Source: Bacillus mojavensis RO-H-1 = KCTC 3706 (GTDB lineage Bacteria > Bacillota > Bacilli > Bacillales > Bacillaceae). From it: a stretch of DNA of 64,000 bases. The position numbers were made by a program, and so were the translations under genes. Positions 18,827-30,194 of the stretch are shown here, one piece after another. The notes under the pieces are model-generated. The model worked only from the letters and a program-made list of their open reading frames with translations, had not been told where the DNA came from and did no database searches. Positions within the stretch are counted from its first letter, which is position 1, and each line of letters opens with the position of its first letter. Location: NCBI RefSeq assembly GCF_000245335.1, contig NZ_JH600284.1, positions 248,001 through 312,000 of the forward strand, given 5' to 3'.

Positions 18827-19453
18827 ATGGTGCTTCAATATACAGCGCTCGGAGATTCTTTAACGACGGGGAGAGGCTCAGGGCTGTTTTCTGCCGGATT
18901 TGTCCAGCGCTTCAGGGGCATGATGGAAGCCGATCTGAAATCAAAAACAGCCGTATCGGTTTTCGCCAAATCCGGCCTTGATACAGAGGAAATCCTCGGC
19001 CTCCTGTCATATCCCTATGTTCAAAAACAAATTAAAGCCGCTGATATGATTACGATCACAGGGTGCGGAAATGATCTCATTGAATCTGTATTATCCTATC
19101 AATCTTCTCAGGATGAAACGATTTTCAGTCGTGCGTCCGCGCATTGTCATGAGAATTTTGAAAAGATGATTGCTCAAATCGCCAAAATCAAAGGGGCAGA
19201 TCCATCACCTTACGCCATCCGTGTTTTTAATTTATACAATCCGTTCCCCGGCATTGGCATTGCTGATCAATGGATTACTTCTTTTAATTCGCATTTAAAA
19301 ACGCTGGCCTCAGCGCCTCATGTTAAAATCGCTGACGTTTACAGTGTCTTTAAAGGGAAAGAGCAGGAATACCTGTCTTTCGACGGTGTCCATCCGGATA
19401 GCAGCGGCTATCAGGCAATGGCCGAAGTGCTTCGCGGACTAGGTTATCGATAA
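18827..19453 (+). CDS. lipC: GDSL lipase/esterase LipC (YcsK)
   Basis: A 208-residue SGNH hydrolase: block I is ALGDSLTTG (catalytic Ser near residue 10), block III GCGND near 76, and block [11 protein letters not shown] near 186. In B. subtilis LipC is a spore-coat phospholipase that acts in germination. There is no signal peptide, which fits assembly from the mother-cell cytoplasm. ATG 18827 has TGGAGGA upstream; the longer frame has no ribosome site. Confidence 0.88.
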   Translation: MVLQYTALGDSLTTGRGSGLFSAGFVQRFRGMMEADLKSKTAVSVFAKSGLDTEEILGLLSYPYVQKQIKAADMITITGCGNDLIESVLSYQSSQDETIFSRASAHCHENFEKMIAQIAKIKGADPSPYAIRVFNLYNPFPGIGIADQWITSFNSHLKTLASAPHVKIADVYSVFKGKEQEYLSFDGVHPDSSGYQAMAEVLRGLGYR

Positions 19454-19467
19454 TGATCAGTTTCATA

Positions 19468-19500
19468 GAAAACGCGCCTGATCACTGGCGCGTTTTTTTT
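19468..19500 (+). terminator. Terminator after lipC
   Basis: AACGCGCC pairs with GGCGCGTT over TGATCACT and is followed by eight T. Confidence 0.9.
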
Positions 19501-19641
19501 ATATGAATTCAAATATTAAAAGAAACTTAAATTTCCCCGTCTCATGTTCTATATACAAAAAAAGTGCGCTAGAATAATGGAGGGCAAAGGCAAATATAGG
19601 CATAACGCTCAATATTTCGTATATCAGGAAGGATGGTCCTT

Positions 19642-19887
19642 TTGTTTCGCATTTTTAAAATGTCTTTTGCGGTTATCATTATTATACTGGCGCTTATCGC
19701 TTTTAACTATACGGAACACACCTCTGTTATCCAATCGGTCATGCTCGTTTTTCTGGGCGCGGTCATGTTTATTCAGGGACTTGAAGAACGCAAAAAAGAA
19801 AACGACAGCTCAGGAGCATTTAACATTTATACTGCCGTTTTCGTTTGGTCTGTTTCTCTCATCGGTTTTACGCTTTATATGATATAA
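19642..19887 (+). CDS. yczI: Small membrane protein YczI
   Basis: An 81-residue protein with three hydrophobic segments (about 7-24, 30-45 and 60-80) separated by a charged EERKKEN loop; this is the DUF3953 type of small Bacillus membrane proteins. Function unknown. TTG 19642 lies nine bases after AGGAAGG; the ATG at 19633 directly abuts that site and is less likely. It converges with yczJ, whose stop codon lies only three bases away, with no terminator between them. Confidence 0.75.
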   Translation: MFRIFKMSFAVIIIILALIAFNYTEHTSVIQSVMLVFLGAVMFIQGLEERKKENDSSGAFNIYTAVFVWSVSLIGFTLYMI

Positions 19888-19889
19888 AT

Positions 19890-20180
19890 CTATGATACAT
19901 CCAGAAAATGCTCAACCGTCGGGAACGGCGAATAAAACTGATGCAGCAAGGCTTTCCACTCTTTGTACTCGGAAGACCCGCGAAAGCCTTCAGTGTGGTC
20001 CTCAAGCGTTTCCCACTCTACGAGCAGCAGGTACTTATGTGTTTCTTCCATGCATTTTGATAAAGAATGTGTGATATAGCCCTTCATTCCGGCAATGATC
20101 GGCGCCGCCAGCCGGAACGCCTCCTCAAATTCTTGTTCAAGTCCCTCTTTAATATGAAGCATAGCTGCTTCTCTGACCAT
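19890..20180 (-). CDS. yczJ: ABM-domain monooxygenase-like protein YczJ
   Basis: A 96-residue protein of the antibiotic biosynthesis monooxygenase (dimeric alpha-beta barrel) fold: MVREAAMLHIKEG at the start, EFEEAFRLAAPII, YLLLVEWETLEDHTEGFR near residue 60. Proteins of this fold include monooxygenases and heme-degrading enzymes; no specific substrate can be named. The ATG at 20180 with AAGGGATC upstream is chosen over a longer open frame that lacks a ribosome site. Confidence 0.75.
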   Translation of the reverse strand: MVREAAMLHIKEGLEQEFEEAFRLAAPIIAGMKGYITHSLSKCMEETHKYLLLVEWETLEDHTEGFRGSSEYKEWKALLHQFYSPFPTVEHFLDVS

Positions 20181-20331
20181 GTGATCCCTTCTTTCCCTCT
20201 TTTCAAATAGTTTACAGGAAACGAAAGGAGATTTCTGCAAAATCGATGAACCTTTTCCTTCATTTTCAAAAAAATCTTGCACGTACTAATTCATTTAAGA
20301 GAAAATAACAAGTGGAAGGCAGGGGAAAGTC

Positions 20332-22338
20332 ATGTGTAAAAAGTGTATTCTACTATTATTTCTATGTATCGGGCTGATCGGATTAATCGGATGCTCCAAA
20401 ACAGATTCACCAGAGGACCGAATGGAAGCATTCGTAAAACAGTGGAACGATCAGCAATTCGATGACATGTATCAAAGCCTGACCAAAGATGTAAAAAAAG
20501 AAATCTCCAAAAAGGATTTCGTCAGCAGATATAAAACCATCTATGAGCAGGCAGGCGTAAAAAATCTGAAAGTCACTGCGGGAAAAGTGGATGAGGATGA
20601 TAAAGACAATAAAACGATGAAGCACATCCCATACAAAGTCAGCATGGACACAAATGCGGGTAAAGTCAGCTTTAAAAATACCGCTGTGCTGAAAAAAGAA
20701 AAAACAGATGACGAGGAGTCATGGAATATAGATTGGGACCCATCGTTTATTTTCAAGCAGCTGGCTGATGACAAAACCGTTCAAATCGCCAGCATTGAAC
20801 CGAAACGCGGCCAAATCTACGATAAAAACGGGAAAGGCTTAGCCGTCAACACAGATGTTCCGGAAATTGGAATTGTTCCCGGAGAGCTTGGTGATAAAAA
20901 AGAAAAAGTCATAAAAGAGCTCGCGAAAAAACTGGATGTAACTGAAGATGACATCAACCAGAAGCTGAAACAAAGCTGGGTCAAAGATGATTCATTCGTG
21001 CCGGTCAAAAAAGTAAAACCGGACGAAGAAAAACTAGTGTCTGAAGTGACGTCATTAAAAGGCGTCACAAGAACAAATGTCAGCTCACGCTATTATCCGT
21101 ATGGCGAAAAAACAGCCCATCTGACAGGCTACGTTCGTGCGATTACGGCGGAAGAACTGAAGAAAAAGAAAGACGGAACGTATAGCGATACGTCAAACAT
21201 CGGAATCTCAGGTCTTGAAAATGTGTATGAAGACAAGCTTAGAGGCACAACAGGATGGAAAATCTACGTTCCGCAAACCGGCGAAGTCATCGCTGAAACG
21301 AAAGCGAAAGACGGTCAGGATCTTCATCTCACAATTGATATCAAAACACAAACAAAGCTGTATGACGAACTGAAGGATGACAGCGGAGCGGCAGTCGCAC
21401 TGCAGCCGCAGACAGGTGAAACACTGGCTCTTGTCAGCGCGCCTTCTTACGATCCAAACGGATTTATTTTCGGATGGAGCGATAAAGAATGGAAAAAACT
21501 AAACGGAGACAAAAACAATCCGTTTTCTGCGAAATTTAACAAAACATATGCGCCAGGATCTACAATTAAACCGATTGCTGCTGCCATCGGCCTGAAAAAC
21601 GGCACGCTTAAAGCAGCAGAGAAGAAAACAATCAAAGGTAAACAGTGGCAGAAAGATTCAAGCTGGGGCGGCTATTCTGTTACACGAGTGTCTGACAGCC
21701 TAGAGCAAGTGGATTTGGAACATGCCCTGATCACGTCAGACAATATTTACTTTGCACAAAACGCGCTTGATATGGGTGCGGACACCTTTACAAAAGGCAT
21801 GAAAACATTTGGGTTTGCAGAGGATATTCCATATGAATTCCCAGTCCAGCAATCGTCAATCGCAAACGGCAAGCTAGACTCAGACATTTTGCTTGCGGAT
21901 ACAGGCTACGGACAGGGACAAATGCAAATGTCTCCGCTTCACCTAGCGGCAGCTTACACGCCATTTGTCGATAATGGAGACCTCGTGAAACCGACGCTTA
22001 TCAAGAAAGACTCACAAACCGCTGATGTCTGGCACAAACAAGTGCTCACGAAAGAAGGAGCCGCCGATATTACAAAAGGGTTGAAAGGCGTAGTCGAAGA
22101 TGAACGCGGGTCAGCGTATCAGCCTGTCGTAAAAGGAATCACTGTGGCTGGAAAAACGGGAACAGCCGAGCTGAAAAAATCAAAGGATGATAAAGACGGC
22201 ACCGAAAATGGCTGGTTCGTCGGCTATGACTATAAAAACAAAGACCTGCTTGTCGCGATGATGATTCAAAATGTTCAAGATCACGGCGGCAGCCACTACG
22301 TAGTCGAAAAAGCAAAAAAGCAATTTCAATCGAAATAA
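20332..22338 (+). CDS. pbpC: Penicillin-binding protein 3 (class B, lipoprotein)
   Basis: A 668-residue class B transpeptidase that cross-links peptidoglycan. The signal peptide ends in a lipobox (LIGC, Cys near residue 21), so it is lipid-anchored. Then come a MecA_N-like NTF2 domain (about 27-140), a dimerisation domain (RGQIYDKNG near 162) and the transpeptidase domain with the active serine in APGSTIKP (S410), SDN and KTGTAE (K608). This is the PBP2a-like low-affinity class. It is transcribed alone with ycsN downstream. Confidence 0.95.
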   Translation: MCKKCILLLFLCIGLIGLIGCSKTDSPEDRMEAFVKQWNDQQFDDMYQSLTKDVKKEISKKDFVSRYKTIYEQAGVKNLKVTAGKVDEDDKDNKTMKHIPYKVSMDTNAGKVSFKNTAVLKKEKTDDEESWNIDWDPSFIFKQLADDKTVQIASIEPKRGQIYDKNGKGLAVNTDVPEIGIVPGELGDKKEKVIKELAKKLDVTEDDINQKLKQSWVKDDSFVPVKKVKPDEEKLVSEVTSLKGVTRTNVSSRYYPYGEKTAHLTGYVRAITAEELKKKKDGTYSDTSNIGISGLENVYEDKLRGTTGWKIYVPQTGEVIAETKAKDGQDLHLTIDIKTQTKLYDELKDDSGAAVALQPQTGETLALVSAPSYDPNGFIFGWSDKEWKKLNGDKNNPFSAKFNKTYAPGSTIKPIAAAIGLKNGTLKAAEKKTIKGKQWQKDSSWGGYSVTRVSDSLEQVDLEHALITSDNIYFAQNALDMGADTFTKGMKTFGFAEDIPYEFPVQQSSIANGKLDSDILLADTGYGQGQMQMSPLHLAAAYTPFVDNGDLVKPTLIKKDSQTADVWHKQVLTKEGAADITKGLKGVVEDERGSAYQPVVKGITVAGKTGTAELKKSKDDKDGTENGWFVGYDYKNKDLLVAMMIQNVQDHGGSHYVVEKAKKQFQSK

Positions 22339-22434
22339 ACCTTTTTAACGGGAGTGAAAGGAAAAAGGGCGTCTGAGGCCGAATGATCTAGTAAGGGGCA
22401 AAAACCCGGTTTATTAAGAAAAGAGGGATTTTGC

Positions 22435-23337
22435 ATGCAGCGTATTCATTTGGCGGAGGATCTTCAATTTTCAAGAGTGATACACGGGCTTTGGCGTCTG
22501 AATGAATGGAACTATTCAGACGCTGAGCTGCTCAGTCTCATTGAGTGGTGTGTCGATCAAGGTATCACCACCTTTGATCATGCGGATATTTACGGGGGCT
22601 ACACGTGCGAAAAACGGTTTGGAAATGCTCTTGCTCTTTCACCCGGATTAAGGGAAAACATAGAGCTGGTCACAAAATGCGGCATCGTTCTTGAATCACC
22701 TGAACGCCCAGCTCACCGATCGCACCATTATAATACAAGCAAAACTCATATTCTGGCGTCTGTTGAACAGTCGCTTTTGAATCTCAGAACGGATTACATC
22801 GATGTGCTGCTGATTCACAGACCGGACCCGCTCATGGATCCGGAAGGAGTGGCTGAGGCGTTTCATGCGCTGAAAAGCTCCGGCAAGGTCAGATATTTCG
22901 GTGTTTCGAACTTTAAAGGCCATCAGTATCGAATGCTGGAATCGTATCTGCCTGAAAAGCTTGTCACCAATCAAATTGAGCTTTCCGCATATGAATTAGA
23001 AAATATTCAGGACGGCACATTGAACCTGTGTCAGGAAAAACGGATTTCTCCGATGGCCTGGTCGCCGCTTGGAGGCGGTAAAGTATTCGCCGGAAACACG
23101 GAAAAAGATCGCCGCATTCGCAAGGCACTTGAAACCGTTCAGGCTGAAATCGGTGCTGCCTCATTGGACGAGGTGATGTACGCATGGCTGTTCACGCATC
23201 CGGCCGGCATCATGCCGATTGTCGGAAGCGGAAAACGCGAGCGGATTTCCGCCGCGGTAAACGCCTTGGCGTATAAGCTTGATCAGGATCAGTGGTTCCG
23301 TATTTATACAGCCGTACAAGGCCACGATATACCATAA
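22435..23337 (+). CDS. ycsN: Aldo/keto reductase YcsN
   Basis: A 300-residue NADPH-dependent aldo/keto reductase with a TIM-barrel. Catalytic residues are visible as Asp and Tyr in FDHADIYGGY (near 50), Lys in VTKCG (near 82) and His in LLIHRPDP (near 123); the cofactor region reads SPLGGGKVFAG and PIVGSGKRERI. Substrate unknown. It starts 96 bases after pbpC, behind a GAGGG site. The mtlR control region begins directly after its terminator. Confidence 0.85.
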   Translation: MQRIHLAEDLQFSRVIHGLWRLNEWNYSDAELLSLIEWCVDQGITTFDHADIYGGYTCEKRFGNALALSPGLRENIELVTKCGIVLESPERPAHRSHHYNTSKTHILASVEQSLLNLRTDYIDVLLIHRPDPLMDPEGVAEAFHALKSSGKVRYFGVSNFKGHQYRMLESYLPEKLVTNQIELSAYELENIQDGTLNLCQEKRISPMAWSPLGGGKVFAGNTEKDRRIRKALETVQAEIGAASLDEVMYAWLFTHPAGIMPIVGSGKRERISAAVNALAYKLDQDQWFRIYTAVQGHDIP

Positions 23338-23371
23338 AGAAAAAGCATCAGCATAACGGCTGATGCTTTTT
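23338..23371 (+). terminator. Terminator after ycsN
   Basis: AAAAAGCATCAGC pairs with GCTGATGCTTTTT around ATAACG. Confidence 0.9.
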
Positions 23372-23376
23372 CAATA

Positions 23377-23399
23377 CTGTCACACCGCTTAGTGCCAAA
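23377..23399 (+). promoter_or_regulatory. MtlR box upstream of mtlR
   Basis: CTGTCACACCGCTTAGTGCCAAA keeps the TGTCACA and TGCCAA ends of the mtlA operator at 6694. It points to autoregulation of mtlR. The spacer and right half differ, so affinity is probably lower. Confidence 0.65.
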
Positions 23400-23428
23400 T
23401 TCCCATTTATAAGTGATTGAATCCTATA

Positions 23429-23442
23429 TGAAAGCGTTTTAT
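23429..23442 (+). promoter_or_regulatory. cre site upstream of mtlR
   Basis: TGAAAGCGTTTTAT is close to the CcpA consensus and sits 52 bases behind the start of the MtlR box, the same spacing within two bases as at mtlA. Confidence 0.7.
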
Positions 23443-23525
23443 ATTAATAAAGAAAACCTCTTTTTCCTCTTTCTATATCTCCATGCGACCTCATCCGCAC
23501 ATCACGAATGTCTGGAGGCCTTTTT

Positions 23526-25610
23526 ATGTATATGACTGCAAGAGAACAAAAGCTTTTAAAGCATTTATTATTACTGAACCGATATGTAACCGTAACGGAG
23601 CTGGCTGAGGTGATGGAGGTCAGCACCAGAACCATTCACAGAGAGCTAAAATCAATCAAGCGGCTGATGGAGACTGTGGGGCTCAAACTCGATAAACAGC
23701 CCGGCAAAGGCTTGAAGGTGCTAGGGAATCCCGAAGATAAACAAAAGCTGATCACCGAGCTGTCACATGAACAGCATGAATACAGCGCGGACGAACGAAA
23801 ACTGCTGATTCTCTGTTCGCTATTGGAGTCCCAAGAACCGGTGAAGCTGTACACGCTCGCTCATGATCTGCAGGTCACCAATGCTACAGTCAGCTACGAT
23901 TTAGATGAGCTGGAGAAATGGATTTCTCCATTCGGATTAACACTGATTCGAAAAAGAGGCTTTGGCATCCAGCTAATGGGGCCGGAGAACGCGAAACGAA
24001 AAATTGTCGGCAATCTGATTGTGAACCGCCTCGACATCCAAATGTTTTTGGAAGCGGTTGAATTAAACATTAAAGGAAAAGCCGATTCCTCCGAGAAGAT
24101 GTTCGGGGTTGTCAGCAAAGGCGAGCTGTTAAAAATGGAGCGGATTTTATTCCAGCTGAAAGAAAAAATCGCATTTTCTCTATCTGACAGCTCCTATATA
24201 GCGCTTGTCGTTCATCTGACGTTTGCGATCGAACGCATTAAACTTGGCGAAACGATCAGCATGGAAGAGAGCGAGCTTGATGAACTCAAGAGTGCAAAAG
24301 AATACAGCTCCGCTCTGGAAATCGCGGGTGAGCTTGAACGTGCTTTCGGCGTGACAATCCCGGAAGCGGAGGTCGGCTATATAACGATCCACCTGCGAAG
24401 CGCCAACCGCAAATACAAAACAGAATACAGAGCACAGGAAATAGAGCTTGAAACAGCCCTGCAAACAAAACGGCTGATCGCTTTTATTTCAGATAAAATC
24501 AGAATGGATCTGACGAAAAACTACTCTTTATATGAGGGCTTGATTGCCCATTTGGAACCGGCCATCAGCCGCATGAAAGAAAACATCGATATTTATAATC
24601 CATTGAAGGAACAGATCAAGCGCGATTATTTTCTGCTGTATATGGCGATAGAAGAGGGTGTGGAGAAATTTTTCCCGGACATGTCCTTTTCCGATGATGA
24701 AATCGCCTTTATCGTTCTACACTTCGGTTCAGCGCTTGAAATCAAAAAAGAAGAAGCTAAAGTGAGAGCCCTTGTTGTCTGCTCAAGCGGAATTGGTTCT
24801 TCGAAAATGCTTGCTTCGAGATTGAAGAAAGAGCTGCCGGAAATTGAATCGTTTGATATGTCATCCCTGATCGAGCTGAAGGACCGCGACACTCAAGCCT
24901 ATGATATGATTGTGTCCACTGTGCCGATCCCATATCAAAACATCGACTATATTATGGTCAGCCCGCTTTTAAATGAGGAAGACGCAAACCAGGTGAAGCA
25001 ATATATCAAGCGGAAAATCCCGCTCATTCTTGAGAAAAAAAGAAGCCCGAAGGAAGAGACGCGGCAAGCCGACATCCCTGACATGCTGGCAACGGCGGAA
25101 AGCGTCGGACGATACATGGCGGTCATTCAAGACGTCTTGCGCCATTTTTCACTCACTGAAATGAAAACAAAGCCGGATCACGGCGAGCTGTTGTTCGAGC
25201 TTTTTCAACAGCTGAAAAACGATGGCCTCATCCGAGATCCGAAAAAAGCGGCTGATTGTCTTGCAGAACGTGAAAAACAAGGGGGATTGGGCATACCCGG
25301 TACAAACATGGCGCTTTATCATCTCAAAAATGATCATATCGTCCTGCCTTTTTTCAAAATGTACGATCTCAGCACATCTTTTGAAGTCAATGGCATGGAC
25401 GGAAATACCCTCAGTATGACGAGAATTCTCGTCATGATGGCGCCGGCCACATTATCAGCAGAAGGCTCAGAGGTTTTGAGTGCGATCAGCTCTGCCATTA
25501 TTGAAAGCGGAGAAAGCATGGCGGGCTTTCAGGAGGAAGGGGAACGAGAACTGTATCAGCGTTTAAACCGCATCTTTTTCAATTGGATGAAAGAAAAAAA
25601 CATCCCGTAA
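23526..25610 (+). CDS. mtlR: Mannitol operon transcriptional activator MtlR
   Basis: A 694-residue multidomain PTS-controlled activator. Order: two N-terminal helix-turn-helix domains (about 1-150), PRD1, PRD2 with H342 (IAHLEP) and H399 (VLHFGSA), a GatB-like EIIB domain with C419 ([10 protein letters not shown]), and an EIIA-Mtl-like domain with H599 (ALYHLKND). These residues are the known control sites of B. subtilis MtlR: phosphorylation in PRD2 activates, phosphorylation of the EIIB cysteine inactivates. GGAGG precedes ATG 23526. The gene lies 14 kb from mtlAFD but shares an operator and a cre site with it. Confidence 0.95.
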   Translation: MYMTAREQKLLKHLLLLNRYVTVTELAEVMEVSTRTIHRELKSIKRLMETVGLKLDKQPGKGLKVLGNPEDKQKLITELSHEQHEYSADERKLLILCSLLESQEPVKLYTLAHDLQVTNATVSYDLDELEKWISPFGLTLIRKRGFGIQLMGPENAKRKIVGNLIVNRLDIQMFLEAVELNIKGKADSSEKMFGVVSKGELLKMERILFQLKEKIAFSLSDSSYIALVVHLTFAIERIKLGETISMEESELDELKSAKEYSSALEIAGELERAFGVTIPEAEVGYITIHLRSANRKYKTEYRAQEIELETALQTKRLIAFISDKIRMDLTKNYSLYEGLIAHLEPAISRMKENIDIYNPLKEQIKRDYFLLYMAIEEGVEKFFPDMSFSDDEIAFIVLHFGSALEIKKEEAKVRALVVCSSGIGSSKMLASRLKKELPEIESFDMSSLIELKDRDTQAYDMIVSTVPIPYQNIDYIMVSPLLNEEDANQVKQYIKRKIPLILEKKRSPKEETRQADIPDMLATAESVGRYMAVIQDVLRHFSLTEMKTKPDHGELLFELFQQLKNDGLIRDPKKAADCLAEREKQGGLGIPGTNMALYHLKNDHIVLPFFKMYDLSTSFEVNGMDGNTLSMTRILVMMAPATLSAEGSEVLSAISSAIIESGESMAGFQEEGERELYQRLNRIFFNWMKEKNIP

Positions 25611-25620
25611 TCACACATTT

Positions 25621-25648
25621 CACACGCCAAAAAAAGGCGTGTGTTTTT
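25621..25648 (+). terminator. Terminator after mtlR
   Basis: CACACGCC pairs with GGCGTGTG and is followed by TTTTT. Confidence 0.85.
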
Positions 25649-25820
25649 GTATGGATGCAGAACAAAATAAAAAAATGCGGGACTATTTTATCATTCTGCA
25701 ATGGAATAGTTCCAAAATGAAATAGTTTTACAAGTTATCTTTTTTGGGTTAAAATGGGTGAGGTAAGGAAGATAATCTAACAAATTATAGAGGATTTAAG
25801 AGATATAGGAGATGACCAAT

Positions 25821-27332
25821 ATGGAAACATTACAGCATCTGATTCTGCATGACATGCCGGATAGCGAAGAAATAGAAGCTGTAAAAAGCGGAGCTCACAC
25901 GCTGACATACGCAGCATATCGCAAACGAATCAATCAGCTGGCGAATGCTCTGCTTCAAAAAGGAATTCAAAAAGGCGACCGTGTGGCATTACTTTGCAAA
26001 AACGGCCACCCCGCATCAACACTTATGTTTGCCGCACTTGAAATCGGCGCCGTTGTTGTACCTGTCAGCTGGCAGCTGAAACCATACGAGATGACAGGCA
26101 TTTTAAAAGCAAGTGAACCGAAAGCATTGTTTTACGGATCAGAATTTAAAGAGACAATGGATGAAGTGCTGCCTGAGCTGTCTTCTGTGTATTTGATCAT
26201 GGAAACAGGTACAGCGTATGAGACATCTCCAGTGTTTGAAGCGCTTTTTGCAGGTCCTGATCATTTGCCGGAAGCAGAAATAGTTTCTCCAGATGATACA
26301 GCGCTCCTGATGTTTACGTCAGGGACAACAGGGAATCCGAAAAGATGCATGATCACCCATGGCGGTATTTACAATTACGTATCAAAATCAAATAGCTCAA
26401 GCGCACGAATGAAAAATCTGCGTTTTCTGGCGTGCCACCCGATTTATCATACGAGCGCACTTATTTGTATCATGCTTGGAACGTTTGCGGGAACCACGTT
26501 TATTTTTACAAAGGACCAAGATCCTGTTGATATGCTGAAGGTTATTGAAGAAGAAAAAATTCAAACGATCATGGCCCTTCCTGTGTTTTACACTTATTTG
26601 CTTGAGGCGTGGGAAAAACATCAAACCGATCTGTCCTCGCTCATTATTTTGATGACAGGCGGAACAAAAGTGCCTAGCAGCCTGATTCAACGTTATCTTG
26701 ATATCGGCATACAGCTCGCTCACGGTTACGGAAGCACAGAAGCTTGGGGAATCAGCACATGGGTTCCTGAAATGGGAATGGATAAAGCGGCATCTGCCGG
26801 TAAACCTGTTGCTGATGTTCAAGTCAAGGTAGAAGATCCTGAGACGAGAGAAGAGCTGCCGCAAGGTGAAATCGGAGAAATCGTTGTGCATAGCCCATTC
26901 TTATTTAAAGGCTATGAGGAAAACCCTGAAGCGACAGCAAAGGTACTGCAAAACGGCTGGTTCAGAACCGGAGATTCAGGCTACGTGGATGAGGACGGCT
27001 TTATCTTCATCACCGGACGATACAAGGATGTCATTATTTACGGAGGCGATAATGTCTATCCTGATCAGGTTGAAGAAGTTATCCAGCAGATCCCGGGCAT
27101 CCTTGAAACAGCAGTTGTCGGGATACCGGACCCGCTGTACGGAGAAAAACCAAAAGCCTTTATCGTTACTAATGGCACTCAGGAAATAACGGAAGCGGAT
27201 GTCATTGCATATTGTAAAGAACGCTTGTCCGCTTACAAAATTCCTGAAATCGAATTCGTAAAGGAACTTCCGAAAAATAATCTCGGCAAAGTAAAAAAAG
27301 ACGTCTTGCGCAAGCAAGCTATACATTCATAA
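25821..27332 (+). CDS. ydaB: Acyl-CoA ligase-like AMP-forming enzyme YdaB
   Basis: A 503-residue ANL-superfamily enzyme. The AMP-binding P-loop is FTSGTTGNPKRC near residue 160, followed by HGYGSTEAWG near 300, the TGD motif in WFRTGDSGYVDEDG near 390 and the C-terminal KNNLGKVKKDVLR with the catalytic lysine. It should activate a carboxylic acid to an acyl-CoA; the acid is unknown. ATG 25821 is nine bases from GGAG. Its terminator lies inside the 3' end of the convergent ydaC. Confidence 0.82.
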   Translation: METLQHLILHDMPDSEEIEAVKSGAHTLTYAAYRKRINQLANALLQKGIQKGDRVALLCKNGHPASTLMFAALEIGAVVVPVSWQLKPYEMTGILKASEPKALFYGSEFKETMDEVLPELSSVYLIMETGTAYETSPVFEALFAGPDHLPEAEIVSPDDTALLMFTSGTTGNPKRCMITHGGIYNYVSKSNSSSARMKNLRFLACHPIYHTSALICIMLGTFAGTTFIFTKDQDPVDMLKVIEEEKIQTIMALPVFYTYLLEAWEKHQTDLSSLIILMTGGTKVPSSLIQRYLDIGIQLAHGYGSTEAWGISTWVPEMGMDKAASAGKPVADVQVKVEDPETREELPQGEIGEIVVHSPFLFKGYEENPEATAKVLQNGWFRTGDSGYVDEDGFIFITGRYKDVIIYGGDNVYPDQVEEVIQQIPGILETAVVGIPDPLYGEKPKAFIVTNGTQEITEADVIAYCKERLSAYKIPEIEFVKELPKNNLGKVKKDVLRKQAIHS

Positions 27333-27334
27333 AA

Positions 27335-27368
27335 GAAAAAGCCCGTCATTTATGTGACGGGCTTTTTT
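27335..27368. terminator. Bidirectional terminator overlapping the ydaC stop
   Basis: AAAGCCCGTCA and TGACGGGCTTT form the stem. The right arm is the last coding part of ydaC (codons for Lys-Pro-Val-Thr), and the ydaC stop is in the loop. Confidence 0.85.
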
Positions 27369-27946
27369 GCGGTTGCGCAGACTGAAAGCTCAGGTTTAAT
27401 GTCTTTATATTGGATATCAATGTCTTTGAAGCCTGCCGTTTTCAGGTCAGTAAGCATCTGTTTTCCGAACGATTCAGTTTTTTCAGGACTGGCATCTGCT
27501 TCCCGGGGCTGCATCGTAATGGCTGCTTTGCCGCCGGGTTTTAAAGCTTGATAAATCTGTTTGATGCCTTCTTGCTGGTTATTCCAAATCGTGTAGTTGT
27601 TAACGGAAATGACTTTATCATAATACGCGGCGGGGAGGGGAAACGTTTCAATGCTGCCCTGTATCAGCCGAACACGGTCTGTTTTTAATCTATGTGCCGC
27701 CAGCTTCAGCATAGCCTCTGATACATCAAGCCCATGGATATGAACACTCTTTTCGCGTTTCAGCATCTGCTTCATGCAATAACCCGGTCCAAAACCGACT
27801 TCTAGAATGCGGTCTCCGCGTGTTAATCCAAGCTGATCTATTGTCCACTGATTCAGTGTTTTATTTTCAGCAGCCATGATGTATCCGGCAAGTATGCCGA
27901 ACATCCCCTTCGGTCTGCTGAATTTTTTAGAAAGCATGTTAATCAT
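27350..27946 (-). CDS. ydaC: SAM-dependent methyltransferase YdaC
   Basis: A 198-residue class I methyltransferase. The SAM motif I is ILEVGFGPGYC near residue 44, followed by GLDVSEAML (motif II), and VISVNNYTIW and LKPGGKAAIT in the positions of motifs IV and post-IV. The target is unknown. ATG 27946 has AAGGAGG seven bases upstream. It converges on ydaB and shares a terminator with it. Confidence 0.8.
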   Translation of the reverse strand: MINMLSKKFSRPKGMFGILAGYIMAAENKTLNQWTIDQLGLTRGDRILEVGFGPGYCMKQMLKREKSVHIHGLDVSEAMLKLAAHRLKTDRVRLIQGSIETFPLPAAYYDKVISVNNYTIWNNQQEGIKQIYQALKPGGKAAITMQPREADASPEKTESFGKQMLTDLKTAGFKDIDIQYKDIKPELSVCATAKKPVT

Positions 27947-28033
27947 TCAGCAACCTCCTTTTCACATCATTTTCCTCCTTGCGTTCCATGTGAAACATTT
28001 TTCTGATAAAGCAATCCGAAGGTGCTGAACCAT

Positions 28034-28059
28034 GTTTATCCAAAGTAGGCACGAGGTAC
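28034..28059 (+). promoter_or_regulatory. Candidate sigma-B promoter of ydaD-ydaE
   Basis: GTTTAT, 13 bases, then GAGGTA resembles the sigma-B pattern GTTTAA-N13/14-GGGTAT. ydaD belongs to the general stress regulon in B. subtilis. Confidence 0.5.
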
Positions 28060-28097
28060 ACAACAAATAGACATGAAAAAAAAGGAGGAGAATCATT

Positions 28098-29474
<1,377 letters not shown>

Positions 29475-29476
<2 letters not shown>

Positions 29477-29508
29477 GGATGAGGCTTAAAAAGCCCATCC
29501 TTTTTTTT
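29475..29508 (+). terminator. Terminator after ydaE
   Basis: GGATG-A-GGCTT pairs with AGCC-C-ATCC and is followed by eight T. Confidence 0.85.
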
Positions 29509-29565
29509 ATTGAAAAAAACGGAAACACCGTTATAATGGGTAAAAAAGGAAAGAGGGCGAGGGAG

Positions 29566-30117
29566 ATGTTCACCTGCGACGTAAACGAGCACATTACCAT
29601 CCGGTTATTGGAGCCAAAAGATGCGGAGCAGCTGGTAGCGATCATTCATGAGAACCAGCAGCGAATCAGCCAATGGCTATTCTGGGCTGAAAATCCAAGT
29701 GATGCCGAAACGTACAGGGAAACGCTCATTCCGGATTGGCGGCGTCAGTATGCTGACCTGAACGGCATTGAAGCGGGGATTCTATATGACGGCAGCTTGT
29801 GCGGCATGATTAGCCTGCATAACCTTGACCAAGTAAATAAAAAAGCGGAAATTGGCTATTGGATTGGCGAGGAATACGAAGGCAAAGGCATTATCACTGC
29901 CGCCTGCCGAACACTCATCACATATGCCTTTCAGGATCTGGAATTGAATCGTGTTGCGATCTGTGCGGCTGTCGGAAATCACAAAAGCAGAGCGATCCCG
30001 GAGCGCCTCGGCTTTCAAGAGGAAAGAATAGCGAGGGAAGGCATATTCATTAAAGGCAAGTTTCACGACCTCGTCTATTACAGTCTGTTAAAGCGTGAAT
30101 GGGAAGCAAAAAATTAA
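29566..30117 (+). CDS. ydaF: GNAT acetyltransferase YdaF (RimJ/RimL type)
   Basis: A 183-residue GNAT-fold acetyltransferase of the RimJ/RimL subgroup that acetylates ribosomal or other protein N-termini. Family parts visible are ITIRLLEPKDAEQL, IGYWIGEEYEGKGIIT (acetyl-CoA binding, near residue 100) and the C-terminal RLGFQEERIAREG. The position equivalent to the usual NHKSRAIPERLGF shows Ile where most homologues have Ala or Ser. ATG 29566 has GAGGGAG close upstream; the frame stays open upstream to 29479 but without a ribosome site. Confidence 0.82.
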   Translation: MFTCDVNEHITIRLLEPKDAEQLVAIIHENQQRISQWLFWAENPSDAETYRETLIPDWRRQYADLNGIEAGILYDGSLCGMISLHNLDQVNKKAEIGYWIGEEYEGKGIITAACRTLITYAFQDLELNRVAICAAVGNHKSRAIPERLGFQEERIAREGIFIKGKFHDLVYYSLLKREWEAKN

Positions 30118-30132
30118 AGAGCGCATTTTCTT

Positions 30133-30157
30133 GTTTAAATCGGTCCCGAATGTGGAA
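30133..30157 (+). promoter_or_regulatory. Candidate sigma-B promoter of ydaG
   Basis: GTTTAA, 13 bases, GTGGAA: perfect -35 and a -10 close to GGGTAT/GGGAAT. ydaG is a general stress gene in B. subtilis. Confidence 0.6.
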
Positions 30158-30194
30158 AAGTAACAGCGGAGACGTTAAAAAGGAGTGATTCGAG

